Shown: positions 16,853-24,729 of the stretch, piece after piece
Position numbering within the stretch: position 1 is the stretch's first letter
Layout: each line of letters begins with the position of its first letter
Source of the DNA: Streptomyces vietnamensis
Lineage (GTDB): Bacteria > Actinomycetota > Actinomycetes > Streptomycetales > Streptomycetaceae
NCBI RefSeq assembly: GCF_000830005.1
Contig: NZ_CP010407.1
Coordinates: 5,150,001-5,214,000 of the forward strand
Length of the DNA stretch: 64,000 bases
Reading direction: 5' to 3'
Notes under the pieces: model-generated
Databases searched by the model: none
What the model was told of the DNA's origin: nothing
The model's input: the letters and a program-made list of their open reading frames with translations, nothing else
Position numbers and translations under genes: made by a program

Positions 16853-16875
16853 ACGGTAGAGGCCGCCACTGACAA
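16853..16875 (-). promoter_or_regulatory. RecA-NDp (PafBC-type DNA-damage) promoter of the SWIM operon
   Basis: On the minus strand, TTGTCAGTG (16867-16875), 8 bases, then TACCGT (16853-16858). This matches the RecA-independent damage promoter TTGTCRGTG-N8-TAnnnT at every defined position. The ATG of the SWIM gene begins 8 bases after the last T. Confidence 0.85.
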
Positions 16876-16942
16876 CGCCCCTGACGACTCCTCTGACAAC
16901 GCCCTTGGCAACGCCCTTGGCAACGCCTCTGACCAGCGGTGA
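16871..16942. repeat. 12-bp tandem repeats between the two divergent damage promoters
   Basis: Six head-to-tail 12-base units: GACAACGCCCCT, GACGACTCCTCT, GACAACGCCCTT, GGCAACGCCCTT, GGCAACGCCTCT and GACCAGCGGTGA. The first overlaps the upstream block of the SWIM promoter; the last ends 7 bases before that of the MoxR promoter. Confidence 0.85.
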
Positions 16943-16949
16943 CATCCGA

Positions 16950-16972
16950 TTGTCAGTGGCATGGTGCACGGT
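16950..16972 (+). promoter_or_regulatory. RecA-NDp-like promoter of the MoxR operon
   Basis: TTGTCAGTG (16950-16958), 8 bases, then CACGGT (16967-16972). The upstream block is perfect; the -10 differs from TAnnnT only in its first base. The leader to ATG 17011 would be about 30 bases and carries a strong ribosome site (GGAGGGGG). Confidence 0.75.
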
Positions 16973-17010
16973 GGATCGCACAGCAGGTCGAACGATCTGG
17001 AGGGGGATCC

Positions 17011-18168
17011 ATGCCCGTGCCCGAAACCATCGCGCAGCCCGGTTCCGGTGTCGAGACGGACACCGGACCGGGACGGCCGCAGACCGCCGCCGAGGCCCTG
17101 CGGCCGCACGCCGAGCAGGCCTTCGCCCATGAACTCGCGGCCCTCGCCGCCGCCGACGACCGGCCCCGGCCCGCCCGCTGGCGCCTCTCGCCCTGGGCCG
17201 TCGCCACCTACCTCCTCGGCGGCACGCTCCCCGACGGAACCGTCATCACACCCAAGTACGTCGGACCGCGCCGCATCGTGGAAGTCGCCGTCACCACGCT
17301 CGCCACCGACCGGGCACTGCTCCTGCTCGGCGTCCCCGGCACCGCCAAGACCTGGGTCTCCGAGCACCTCGCCGCCGCCGTCAGCGGCGACTCCACCCTC
17401 CTCGTCCAGGGCACCGCCGGCACGCCCGAGGAAGCCATCCGGTACGGCTGGAACTACGCCCGGCTCCTCGCCCACGGCCCCAGCCGGGACGCCCTCGTGC
17501 CCAGCCCCGTGATGCGCGCGATGTCCCGGGGCACGACCGCCCGCGTCGAAGAACTCACCCGCATCCCCGCCGACGTGCAGGACACGCTCATCACGATCCT
17601 GTCCGAGAAGACCCTGCCCGTCCCCGAACTGGGGGAGGAGGTGCAGGCCGTCCCCGGCTTCAACCTGATCGCCACCGCCAACGACCGCGACCGGGGCGTC
17701 AACGAGCTCTCCAGCGCCCTGCGCCGCCGCTTCAACACGGTCGTGCTCCCGCTGCCCGCGACCCCCGAGGACGAGGTCGACATCGTCGCCCGCCGCGTCG
17801 AGCAGCTCGGACGCTCCCTGCAACTGCCCTCCCCGCCCGACGGCGTCGACGAGATCCGCCGGGTCGTCACCGTCTTCCGCGAGCTGCGGGACGGCGTCAC
17901 CGCCGACGGCCGCACCAGGGTCAAGTCCCCCTCGGGGACGCTCTCCACGGCCGAGGCGATCTCCGTCGTCACCGGCGGACTCGCCCTCGCCGCCCACTTC
18001 GGCGACGGCGTCCTGCGCCCCGCCGACATCGCCGCCGGCATCCTCGGCGCGGTCGTCCGCGACCCGGCGGCCGACCGGGTCGTCTGGCAGGAGTACCTGG
18101 AAACGGTCGTGCGGGAGCGGGACGGCTGGAAGGACTTCTACCGCGCCTGCCGCGAGGTGAGCGCATGA
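17011..18168 (+). CDS. MoxR-family AAA+ ATPase (YehL-like)
   Basis: A 385-residue AAA+ ATPase of the MoxR clade. Walker A is GVPGTAKT at residues 107-114. The Walker B region reads ARVEELTRIP, where most MoxR proteins have DEINR; sensor 1 Asn is in LIATANDRDRG, followed by LSSALRRRFN with the arginine finger. MoxR ATPases act as chaperones that remodel partners together with a VWA protein, which is encoded two genes downstream. ATG 17011 has a strong ribosome site. It overlaps the next gene by 4 bases (ATGA), and the three genes form one operon from the damage-type promoter. Confidence 0.93.
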   Translation: MPVPETIAQPGSGVETDTGPGRPQTAAEALRPHAEQAFAHELAALAAADDRPRPARWRLSPWAVATYLLGGTLPDGTVITPKYVGPRRIVEVAVTTLATDRALLLLGVPGTAKTWVSEHLAAAVSGDSTLLVQGTAGTPEEAIRYGWNYARLLAHGPSRDALVPSPVMRAMSRGTTARVEELTRIPADVQDTLITILSEKTLPVPELGEEVQAVPGFNLIATANDRDRGVNELSSALRRRFNTVVLPLPATPEDEVDIVARRVEQLGRSLQLPSPPDGVDEIRRVVTVFRELRDGVTADGRTRVKSPSGTLSTAEAISVVTGGLALAAHFGDGVLRPADIAAGILGAVVRDPAADRVVWQEYLETVVRERDGWKDFYRACREVSA

Positions 18169-20987
18169 CGCCCACGGCCACTGCGTCGGACGAGCCCCGC
18201 GCGCCGGACGCGGACCGGGCGCTGGGCCCGGCGTCGGACGGGGGCCGGGCCGTGCCCCCGGTGCCGGCGTCGGACCGGGCGTCGGACGCGGGTGGGGTCG
18301 CGGCTCTGGTCGCGGACGCGGACCGGGCGTCGGACGCGGGTGGGGTCGTGGCTCCGGTGGCGGACGGGGACCGGGCGTCGGGCTCGGGGCGGGCCGCGGT
18401 CCCGGTGTCGGATCCGTCCCGGGTCGCGGTCCCGGCGTCGGATCCGTCCCGGGGCGCGCGTCCGGGGGCGGGCCCGGCCTCGGGCGTCGGCGCCGGGGCC
18501 GGCGGGCGCCGGGGCGGGCCCCTGCTGCTCGGGGTGCGGCATCACGGGCCCGGCTCCGCGCGGGGAGTGCGGGCGGCGCTGGAGGCGGAGCAGCCCGCCG
18601 CGGTGCTCGTCGAGGGACCCGCAGAGGCCGACGCCCTCGTGGCGCTCGCCGGGGACCCGGACATGCGGCCGCCGGTCGCGCTGCTCGCCCACGCCGTGGA
18701 CGACCCCGGGCGGGCCGCGTTCTGGCCGATGGCCGAGTTCTCGCCCGAGTGGGTCGCGATCCGCTGGGCCCTCGACCGGGGCGCCGCCGTCCGCTTCGTC
18801 GACCTGCCCGCCGCCCACACCCTCGCAGCCGCCGACCCCACCTGGCGGGACGAGGGGGACGACGAGGAGGCGGTCGCCGGCAGCGGCCTGCGGATCGACC
18901 CGGTCGCCGAACTCGCCCGCGCCGCCGGGTACGAGGACGCCGAGCGCTGGTGGGAGGACGTCGTCGAGCTGCGCGGCGACGGCGACCCCACCGCCCCCTT
19001 CGAGGCCCTCGCCGAGGCCATGGGCGCCCTGCGCGAGACGTACGGGCACGGCGGCCACCCCCGCGACCTGGTCCGCGAGGCGTACATGCGGCTCCAGCTG
19101 CGCGCCGCCCGCAAGGAGTTCGGCGACTCCGTCGCCGTCGTCTGCGGCGCCTGGCACGTGCCCGCCCTCACCCGCAGGACCACCGTCACCGCCGACAAGG
19201 CCCTCCTGAAGGGCCTGCCCAAGGTGAAGGCCGAGCTGACCTGGGTCCCCTGGACCCACCGCAGGCTCGCCCGCCGCTCCGGCTACGGCGCCGGAATCGA
19301 CGCGCCCGGCTGGTACAGGCACCTCTTCGCCGCCCCCGACCGGCCCGTCGAGCGCTGGATGACCAAGGTCGCCGGCCTCCTCAGGGCCGAGGACCACCCC
19401 GTCTCCTCCGCCCACGTCATCGAGGCCGTTCGGCTCGCCGAGACCCTCGCCGCGCTGCGCGGCCGTCCGCGCCCCGGCCTCGACGAGACGACCGACGCCG
19501 TCCGCGCCGTCCTCTGCGAAGGCTCCGACGTGCCGCTCGGCCTCGTCCGCGACCGCCTCGTCGTCGGCGACGTCCTCGGCGAGGTCCCGGCCAGCGCCCC
19601 CGCCGTACCCCTCCAGCGCGATCTGACCCGCCGCCAGCGCACCCTGCGCCTCAAGCCCGAGGCGCAGGAGCGCGAGCTCGGCCTCGACCTCCGCAAGGAC
19701 ACCGACGGCGAGCGCAGCCGTCTGCTGCACCGGCTGCGCCTCCTCGGCGTCCACTGGGGCGAACCGGCCGCCGGACGCGCCGGCACCGGCACCTTCCGCG
19801 AGACCTGGCGGCTGCGCTGGGAGCCCGAGCTGCACGTCCAGGTCGCCGAGGCCGGCGTCTGGGGCACCACCGTCGAGGGCGCCGCCACCGCCAAGGCCGA
19901 GTCCCTGGCGCTCGCCGCGACCGCCCTCGCCGACATCACCGCCCTCGCCGAGCACTGCCTCCTCGCCGGGCTCACCGACGCGCTGCCCGTCGTCATGCGG
20001 GCGCTCGCCGACCGGGCCGCGCTCGACACCGACGTCGCCCACCTCGCCCAGGCCCTCCCGGCCCTGGCCCGCTCCCTGCGCTACGGCGACGTCCGCGGCA
20101 CCGGCACGGCCGCCCTCGGCGGGGTCGCCGCCGGGCTCGCCGAGCGGATCTGCGTCGGCCTGCCGCCCGCCTGCGCCGGCCTCGACGCGGACGCCGCCGC
20201 CGAGATGCGCGACCGCCTCGACGCCGTCCACACGGCGATCGGCCTCCTCCAGGACCACCCGGAGACGACCGCCGCGCCGACCGGACCCGAGGCGGACACC
20301 GACCCGGCCGCGCCCGACGCGCCCATCGCGCCCGACGCGCCCACCGCGCCCGGTCGGCCCGCCGCACCCGCCCGGCCCGAGGCGAGCCCCGGTCCCGCGA
20401 GCCCCGGTCCCGCGAGCCTCGGTCCCGCCAGCCCCGGCCCCGGCGCTGCCGCCGCCCCCGGGCGCCCCGCCGGTGGCCTCGCCAGGCGTTGGACCGGAGT
20501 GCTGCGGCGGCTCGCCGACCGTGACCGGACACCCGGTGTGCTTCGGGGGAGGGCCGCGCGGCTTCTTCTCGACGAGGGCGGGATCGGGGACGGTGAGGCC
20601 GCGGTGCTCATGAGCCGTGCTCTCTCGCCCGGTACCCCGCCCGGCGACGCCGCCGCCTGGATCGACGGATTCGTCGGCGGGGCCTCCGGCGGCGGGCTGC
20701 TCCTCGTCCATGACGAGCGGCTTCTCGGGCTCGTCGACGCCTGGCTGGCAGGGGTGCCGGACGCGGCCTTCACCGACGTCCTGCCGCTGCTGCGCCGCAC
20801 CTTCTCCACGTACGAGACGGGCGTCCGCCGCACCCTCGGCGAGCTCGTCGCCCGGGGGCCCCGGTCCGGCGGGGCGGGGGGCTCCGTTCCCCGTGCCCCC
20901 GGCTTCGGGCCCACTCCCGATCGTGCGCGGGCCGATGCCGTACTGCCCCTGCTTCAGCTCATTCTCGGAACGGAGGCCCACGCGTGA
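18165..20987 (+). CDS. DUF5682 protein (YehM-like)
   Basis: A 940-residue protein of the DUF5682 family. A disordered N-terminus of about 115 residues (repeats such as DRASDAGGV and PASDPSR) precedes the family's start LLLGVRHHGPGSARGVRAAL. Conserved segments include VLVEGPAEADAL, FWPMAEFSPEWVAIRWAL and VVCGAWHVPAL, whose His-rich and acidic motifs recall TraB/ChaN-like folds. A second Pro/Ala/Gly linker lies near residues 705-770. It is always found beside MoxR and VWA genes. Start and stop overlap both neighbours by 4 bases. Biochemical role unknown. Confidence 0.85.
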   Translation: MTPTATASDEPRAPDADRALGPASDGGRAVPPVPASDRASDAGGVAALVADADRASDAGGVVAPVADGDRASGSGRAAVPVSDPSRVAVPASDPSRGARPGAGPASGVGAGAGGRRGGPLLLGVRHHGPGSARGVRAALEAEQPAAVLVEGPAEADALVALAGDPDMRPPVALLAHAVDDPGRAAFWPMAEFSPEWVAIRWALDRGAAVRFVDLPAAHTLAAADPTWRDEGDDEEAVAGSGLRIDPVAELARAAGYEDAERWWEDVVELRGDGDPTAPFEALAEAMGALRETYGHGGHPRDLVREAYMRLQLRAARKEFGDSVAVVCGAWHVPALTRRTTVTADKALLKGLPKVKAELTWVPWTHRRLARRSGYGAGIDAPGWYRHLFAAPDRPVERWMTKVAGLLRAEDHPVSSAHVIEAVRLAETLAALRGRPRPGLDETTDAVRAVLCEGSDVPLGLVRDRLVVGDVLGEVPASAPAVPLQRDLTRRQRTLRLKPEAQERELGLDLRKDTDGERSRLLHRLRLLGVHWGEPAAGRAGTGTFRETWRLRWEPELHVQVAEAGVWGTTVEGAATAKAESLALAATALADITALAEHCLLAGLTDALPVVMRALADRAALDTDVAHLAQALPALARSLRYGDVRGTGTAALGGVAAGLAERICVGLPPACAGLDADAAAEMRDRLDAVHTAIGLLQDHPETTAAPTGPEADTDPAAPDAPIAPDAPTAPGRPAAPARPEASPGPASPGPASLGPASPGPGAAAAPGRPAGGLARRWTGVLRRLADRDRTPGVLRGRAARLLLDEGGIGDGEAAVLMSRALSPGTPPGDAAAWIDGFVGGASGGGLLLVHDERLLGLVDAWLAGVPDAAFTDVLPLLRRTFSTYETGVRRTLGELVARGPRSGGAGGSVPRAPGFGPTPDRARADAVLPLLQLILGTEAHA
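18271..18450 (+). repeat. Degenerate GC-rich repeats coding the disordered N-terminus of the DUF5682 protein
   Basis: Units such as GACCGGGCGTCGGACGCGGG recur at about 18273, 18321 and (shortened) 18369, then GTCGGATCCGTCCCGGG recurs at about 18408 and 18438. They are in frame and add no recognisable domain. Confidence 0.6.
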
Positions 20988-22111
20988 TGACCGACGAGAG
21001 GCTGCGGCGCTGGCGGCTCGTGCTCGGCGGCGGGGACGCTGACGGCACCGGCCGGACGCTCAGCGGCACCGACGCCGCCATGGACGGCGCCCTCACCGCG
21101 CTCTACGACCGCAAGGGCCAGGGCGGCGGAGCCGGGCTCGGCGCCTCCGCGCCCTCCGTCGCCCGCTGGCTCGGCGACATCCGTAGGTACTTCCCGACCT
21201 CCGTCGTCCAGGTCATGCAGCGCGACGCCATCGACCGGCTCGGGCTCGCCACCCTCCTCCTGGAGCCGGAGATGCTGGAGGCCGTCGAGCCCGACGTGCA
21301 CCTCGTCGGCACCCTGCTCTCCCTCGGCAGGGCCATGCCCGAGACGACCCGGGAGACGGCGCGCGCCGTCGTCCGCAAGGTCGTCGACGAGCTCGAGAAG
21401 CGGCTCGCCACCCGCACCCGCGCCACCCTCACCGGCGCGCTCGACCGCTCCGCCCGGATCAGCCGCCCCCGCCACCGCGACATCGACTGGGACCGCACGA
21501 TCCGCGCCAACCTCAAGCACTACCTGCCCGAGCACGGCACGCTCGTCCCCGAGCGGCTCGTCGGCCACGGGCGCGCCTCCCGGGCGGTCAGGAAGGAGGT
21601 GGTGCTCTGCATCGACCAGTCCGGCTCCATGGCCGCCTCCGTCGTCCACGCCGCCGTCTTCGGCGCGGTCCTCGCCTCCCTGCGGTCGCTCGCCACCCGC
21701 CTCGTCGTCTTCGACACCTCCGTCGTCGACCTCACCGAGCAGCTCGACGACCCGGTCGACGTCCTCTTCTCCACCCGGCTCGGCGGCGGCACCGACATCA
21801 ACCGCGCCCTCGCCTACTGCCAGTCGAAGATCACCCGGCCCGCCGACACCGTCGTCGTGCTCATCAGCGACCTGTACGAGGGAGGCATCCGCGACGAGAT
21901 GGTGAAGCGGGTCGCCGCGATGAAGGCCTCCGGGGTGCAGTTCGTGAGCCTGCTCGCGCTCTCCGACGAGGGCGCGCCCGCCTATGACCGGGAGCATGCC
22001 GCCGCGCTCGCCGCCCTCGGCGCCCCGGCCTTCGCCTGCACCCCCGACCTGTTCCCGGAGATCATGGCCGCCGCCCTGGAGAAGCGCCCCCTTCCGATAC
22101 CGGAGGGGTGA
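20984..22111 (+). CDS. VWA-domain protein (YehP/CoxE-like)
   Basis: A 375-residue protein whose C-terminal half is a von Willebrand factor A domain with an intact metal site: Asp211-x-Ser-x-Ser in CIDQSGSMAAS, Thr in RLGGGTDINRAL, and Asp in LISDLYEGG. The N-terminal half is helical, with an EPEMLEAVEPDVHLVGTLLSL segment characteristic of this subfamily. VWA proteins are the usual partners of MoxR ATPases. GTG 20984 overlaps the preceding stop by 4 bases; ATG 20987 is equally possible. GGAGG lies 7 bases before the GTG. A hairpin at 22199-22234 ends the operon. Confidence 0.92.
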   Translation: MMTDERLRRWRLVLGGGDADGTGRTLSGTDAAMDGALTALYDRKGQGGGAGLGASAPSVARWLGDIRRYFPTSVVQVMQRDAIDRLGLATLLLEPEMLEAVEPDVHLVGTLLSLGRAMPETTRETARAVVRKVVDELEKRLATRTRATLTGALDRSARISRPRHRDIDWDRTIRANLKHYLPEHGTLVPERLVGHGRASRAVRKEVVLCIDQSGSMAASVVHAAVFGAVLASLRSLATRLVVFDTSVVDLTEQLDDPVDVLFSTRLGGGTDINRALAYCQSKITRPADTVVVLISDLYEGGIRDEMVKRVAAMKASGVQFVSLLALSDEGAPAYDREHAAALAALGAPAFACTPDLFPEIMAAALEKRPLPIPEG

Positions 22112-22198
22112 GCGGCCGGTGCGGAATCCGTCGTCGCGGGACCACCCGCACGGGGGTCCGCAGCCCGACTGAGGCTCATATCACACGCGTGGCGGAAC

Positions 22199-22234
22199 GG
22201 CCCTCACCCGAGCGCCCGGCGCGTCGTGAGGGCC
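22199..22234 (+). terminator. Terminator of the MoxR-DUF5682-VWA operon
   Basis: GGCCCTCAC (22199-22207) pairs with GTGAGGGCC (22226-22234) across an 18-base GC-rich loop. Confidence 0.6.
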
Positions 22235-22317
22235 CCGGAGGCCAGTCCCCGCCTGCCGCGAGGGCACCCCGACCCCATCCCGCCACCCCTACGGAACGCC
22301 CCCCGACCCCTACGATC

Positions 22318-22333
22318 TGTGACCCGTATCACC
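22318..22333. promoter_or_regulatory. Crp-like operator upstream of sucCD
   Basis: TGTGA-CCCGTA-TCACC matches the cAMP-receptor consensus TGTGA-N6-TCACA except for the last base. It lies about 45 bases before the likely -10 of sucC. Streptomycetes have a Crp homologue that recognises this kind of site; the link to sucCD is inference. Confidence 0.45.
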
Positions 22334-22510
22334 GCTCTGTTGGGATCTGCGATTTAGGGACCCACGGCCCACGGGGATAACCTGCGAGACGGACATGCCG
22401 CGTCCACGGACTCCGTGCACGCCTCCCTTGTGACAGCGCAGTCACGTTGCCCTCCGCGGCACGCCCACGCAGACAACGAACCGCGATCATCAGAAAAGGG
22501 ACGGACGCGC

Positions 22511-23689
22511 GTGGACCTGTTCGAGTACCAGGCGAGGGACCTCTTCGCCAAGCACGGTGTACCGGTGCTGGCCGGTGAAGTCATCGACACGCCTGAGGCG
22601 GCGCGCGAGGCCACCGAGCGTCTTGGCGGCAAGTCGGTCGTCAAGGCGCAGGTGAAGGTCGGCGGCCGCGGCAAGGCCGGCGGCGTCAAGCTGGCCGCCA
22701 CCCCGGACGAGGCCGTCGCCCGCGCGACGGACATCCTCGGGATGGACATCAAGGGCCACACGGTCCACAAGGTGATGATCGCGGAGACCGCTCCGGAGAT
22801 CGTCGAGGAGTACTACGTCTCGTACCTCCTCGACCGCACCAACCGCACCTTCCTCGCCATGGCGTCCGTCGCCGGTGGCATGGACATCGAGGAGGTCGCC
22901 GCGACGACCCCCGAGAAGCTCGCGAAGGTGCCGGTCGACTCCAACACGGGCGTCGACATCGAGAAGGCCCGCGAGATCGTGGCCCTGGCGAAGTTCCCGG
23001 CCGAGGTCGCCGAGAAGGTCGCCGAGGTCCTCGTGACCCTGTGGAAGACCTTCGTCGCCGAGGACGCGCTCCTCGTCGAGGTCAACCCGCTGGCCAAGGT
23101 CGCCTCCGGTGAGGTCATCGCCCTCGACGGCAAGGTGTCCCTCGACGAGAACGCCGACTTCCGTCAGCCCGAGCACGAGGCGCTCGAGGACAAGGAAGCA
23201 GCCAACCCGCTCGAGGCTGCCGCCAAGGCCAAGAACCTCAACTACGTCAAGCTCGACGGCGAGGTCGGCATCATCGGCAACGGCGCCGGCCTGGTCATGT
23301 CGACCCTGGACGTCGTCGCGTACGCCGGTGAGAACCACGGCGGCGTGAAGCCGGCCAACTTCCTCGACATCGGCGGCGGCGCCTCCGCCGAGGTCATGGC
23401 GAACGGCCTGGAGATCATCCTGGGCGACCCGGACGTCAAGTCCGTGTTCGTCAACGTCTTCGGTGGCATCACCGCCTGTGACGAGGTCGCCAACGGCATC
23501 GTCCAGGCCCTGGAGCTCCTCGCCTCCAAGGGCGAAGAGGTCACCAAGCCGCTGGTCGTGCGCCTCGACGGCAACAACGCGGAGCTGGGTCGCAAGATCC
23601 TGTCGGACGCCAACCACCCGCTCGTGCAGCGCGTGGACACCATGGACGGCGCGGCCGACAAGGCCGCCGAGCTCGCGGCTGCGAAGTAA
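22511..23689 (+). CDS. sucC: Succinyl-CoA synthetase beta subunit
   Basis: A 392-residue ADP/GDP-forming succinate-CoA ligase beta chain of the TCA cycle. The ATP-grasp domain begins at the start ([18 protein letters not shown], then [16 protein letters not shown] for nucleotide binding), with metal ligands in VEVNPLA and the C-terminal ligase domain FLDIGGGA...[11 protein letters not shown] 22511 follows an AAGGGACGG region and matches the known N-terminus of the family. It is 21 bases upstream of sucD, and the two form an operon. Confidence 0.97.
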   Translation: MDLFEYQARDLFAKHGVPVLAGEVIDTPEAAREATERLGGKSVVKAQVKVGGRGKAGGVKLAATPDEAVARATDILGMDIKGHTVHKVMIAETAPEIVEEYYVSYLLDRTNRTFLAMASVAGGMDIEEVAATTPEKLAKVPVDSNTGVDIEKAREIVALAKFPAEVAEKVAEVLVTLWKTFVAEDALLVEVNPLAKVASGEVIALDGKVSLDENADFRQPEHEALEDKEAANPLEAAAKAKNLNYVKLDGEVGIIGNGAGLVMSTLDVVAYAGENHGGVKPANFLDIGGGASAEVMANGLEIILGDPDVKSVFVNVFGGITACDEVANGIVQALELLASKGEEVTKPLVVRLDGNNAELGRKILSDANHPLVQRVDTMDGAADKAAELAAAK

Positions 23690-23710
23690 GGGACAGGGGA
23701 AACCACAGCC

Positions 23711-24595
23711 ATGGCTATCTTCCTCAACAAGGACAGCAAGGTCATCGTCCAGGGCATGACCGGTGCCACGGGCATGAAGCACACCAAGCTCATGCTGGGT
23801 GACGGCACCAACATCGTCGGCGGCGTGAACCCGCGCAAGGCCGGCACCAAGGTCGACTTCGACGGCACCGAGGTCCCGGTCTTCGGGACCGTCGCCGAGG
23901 CCATGAAGGAGACCGGCGCCAACGTCTCGGTCCTCTTCGTGCCGCCGGCCTTCGCGAAGGCCGCCGTCGTCGAGGCGATCGACGCCGAGATCCCCCTCGC
24001 CGTCGTCATCACCGAGGGCATCGCCGTCCACGACTCGGCCGCGTTCTACGCGTACGCCGTCGAGAAGGGCAACAAGACCCGCCTCATCGGCCCGAACTGC
24101 CCCGGTCTCATCACCCCGGGCCAGTCCAACGCCGGCATCATCCCGGGCGACATCACGAAGCCGGGCCGCATCGGCCTGGTCTCGAAGTCCGGCACGCTGA
24201 CGTACCAGATGATGTACGAGCTCCGTGACATCGGCTTCTCCTCCGCCGTCGGCATCGGTGGCGACCCGGTCATCGGCACCACGCACATCGACGCCCTCGC
24301 GGCGTTCGAGGCGGACCCCGACACCGACCTGATCGTCATGATCGGCGAGATCGGCGGCGACGCCGAGGAGCGTGCGGCCGACTTCATCAAGGCCAACGTC
24401 ACCAAGCCGGTCGTCGGCTACGTCGCGGGCTTCACCGCGCCCGAGGGCAAGACCATGGGCCACGCCGGCGCCATCGTCTCCGGCTCCTCCGGCACCGCCC
24501 AGGCGAAGAAGGAGGCCCTCGAGGCCGCCGGCGTCAAGGTCGGCAAGACGCCGACCGAGACGGCCAAGCTCGCTCGCGCGATCCTCGCGGGCTGA
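23711..24595 (+). CDS. sucD: Succinyl-CoA synthetase alpha subunit
   Basis: A 294-residue alpha chain that binds CoA and carries the phosphohistidine. The CoA site ([22 protein letters not shown]) and the active-site His251 in [10 protein letters not shown] are intact, as is the LIGPNCPG motif. It starts at ATG 23711 and forms an alpha2beta2 or alpha-beta enzyme with SucC. A strong terminator follows. Confidence 0.97.
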   Translation: MAIFLNKDSKVIVQGMTGATGMKHTKLMLGDGTNIVGGVNPRKAGTKVDFDGTEVPVFGTVAEAMKETGANVSVLFVPPAFAKAAVVEAIDAEIPLAVVITEGIAVHDSAAFYAYAVEKGNKTRLIGPNCPGLITPGQSNAGIIPGDITKPGRIGLVSKSGTLTYQMMYELRDIGFSSAVGIGGDPVIGTTHIDALAAFEADPDTDLIVMIGEIGGDAEERAADFIKANVTKPVVGYVAGFTAPEGKTMGHAGAIVSGSSGTAQAKKEALEAAGVKVGKTPTETAKLARAILAG

Positions 24596-24653
24596 AAGCC
24601 TGACGAGGCTGAACGGGCTGTGCGCACAGCAGCCTGACCAGCGGTACGTGAGT

Positions 24654-24694
24654 GGGCCCCGCCCCTCCCGGGAGACCGGGCGGGGGCGGGGCCC
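24654..24694 (+). terminator. Terminator after sucCD
   Basis: GGGCCCCGCCCC (24654-24665) pairs with GGGGCGGGGCCC (24683-24694), followed by CTTCG. It also faces the end of the convergent XRE/sigma-like gene. Confidence 0.85.
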
Positions 24695-24729
24695 CTTCGC
24701 GTGTCCGTACGTCCGCGTGTCCGCACGCG

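Larger units (their letters stand above)
22112..22510. other. Intergenic region before sucC
   Basis: 399 bases without a convincing gene. It holds the terminator of the VWA operon (22199-22234), a Crp-like palindrome (22318-22333) and the sucC promoter area, with TAACCT at 22378-22383 as a possible -10 element. A short open frame at 22108-22380 has no ribosome site and looks spurious. Confidence 0.6.

Noticed and set aside
16846..17997. Upstream extension of the SWIM frame across the MoxR gene
   Set aside because: It runs antisense through a well-supported ATPase gene and lacks a ribosome site; the ATG at 16845 is set by the promoter.
22108..22380. Small open frame between the VWA gene and sucC
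   Set aside because: No ribosome site, Arg/Pro-rich composition and it crosses a terminator and promoter region.
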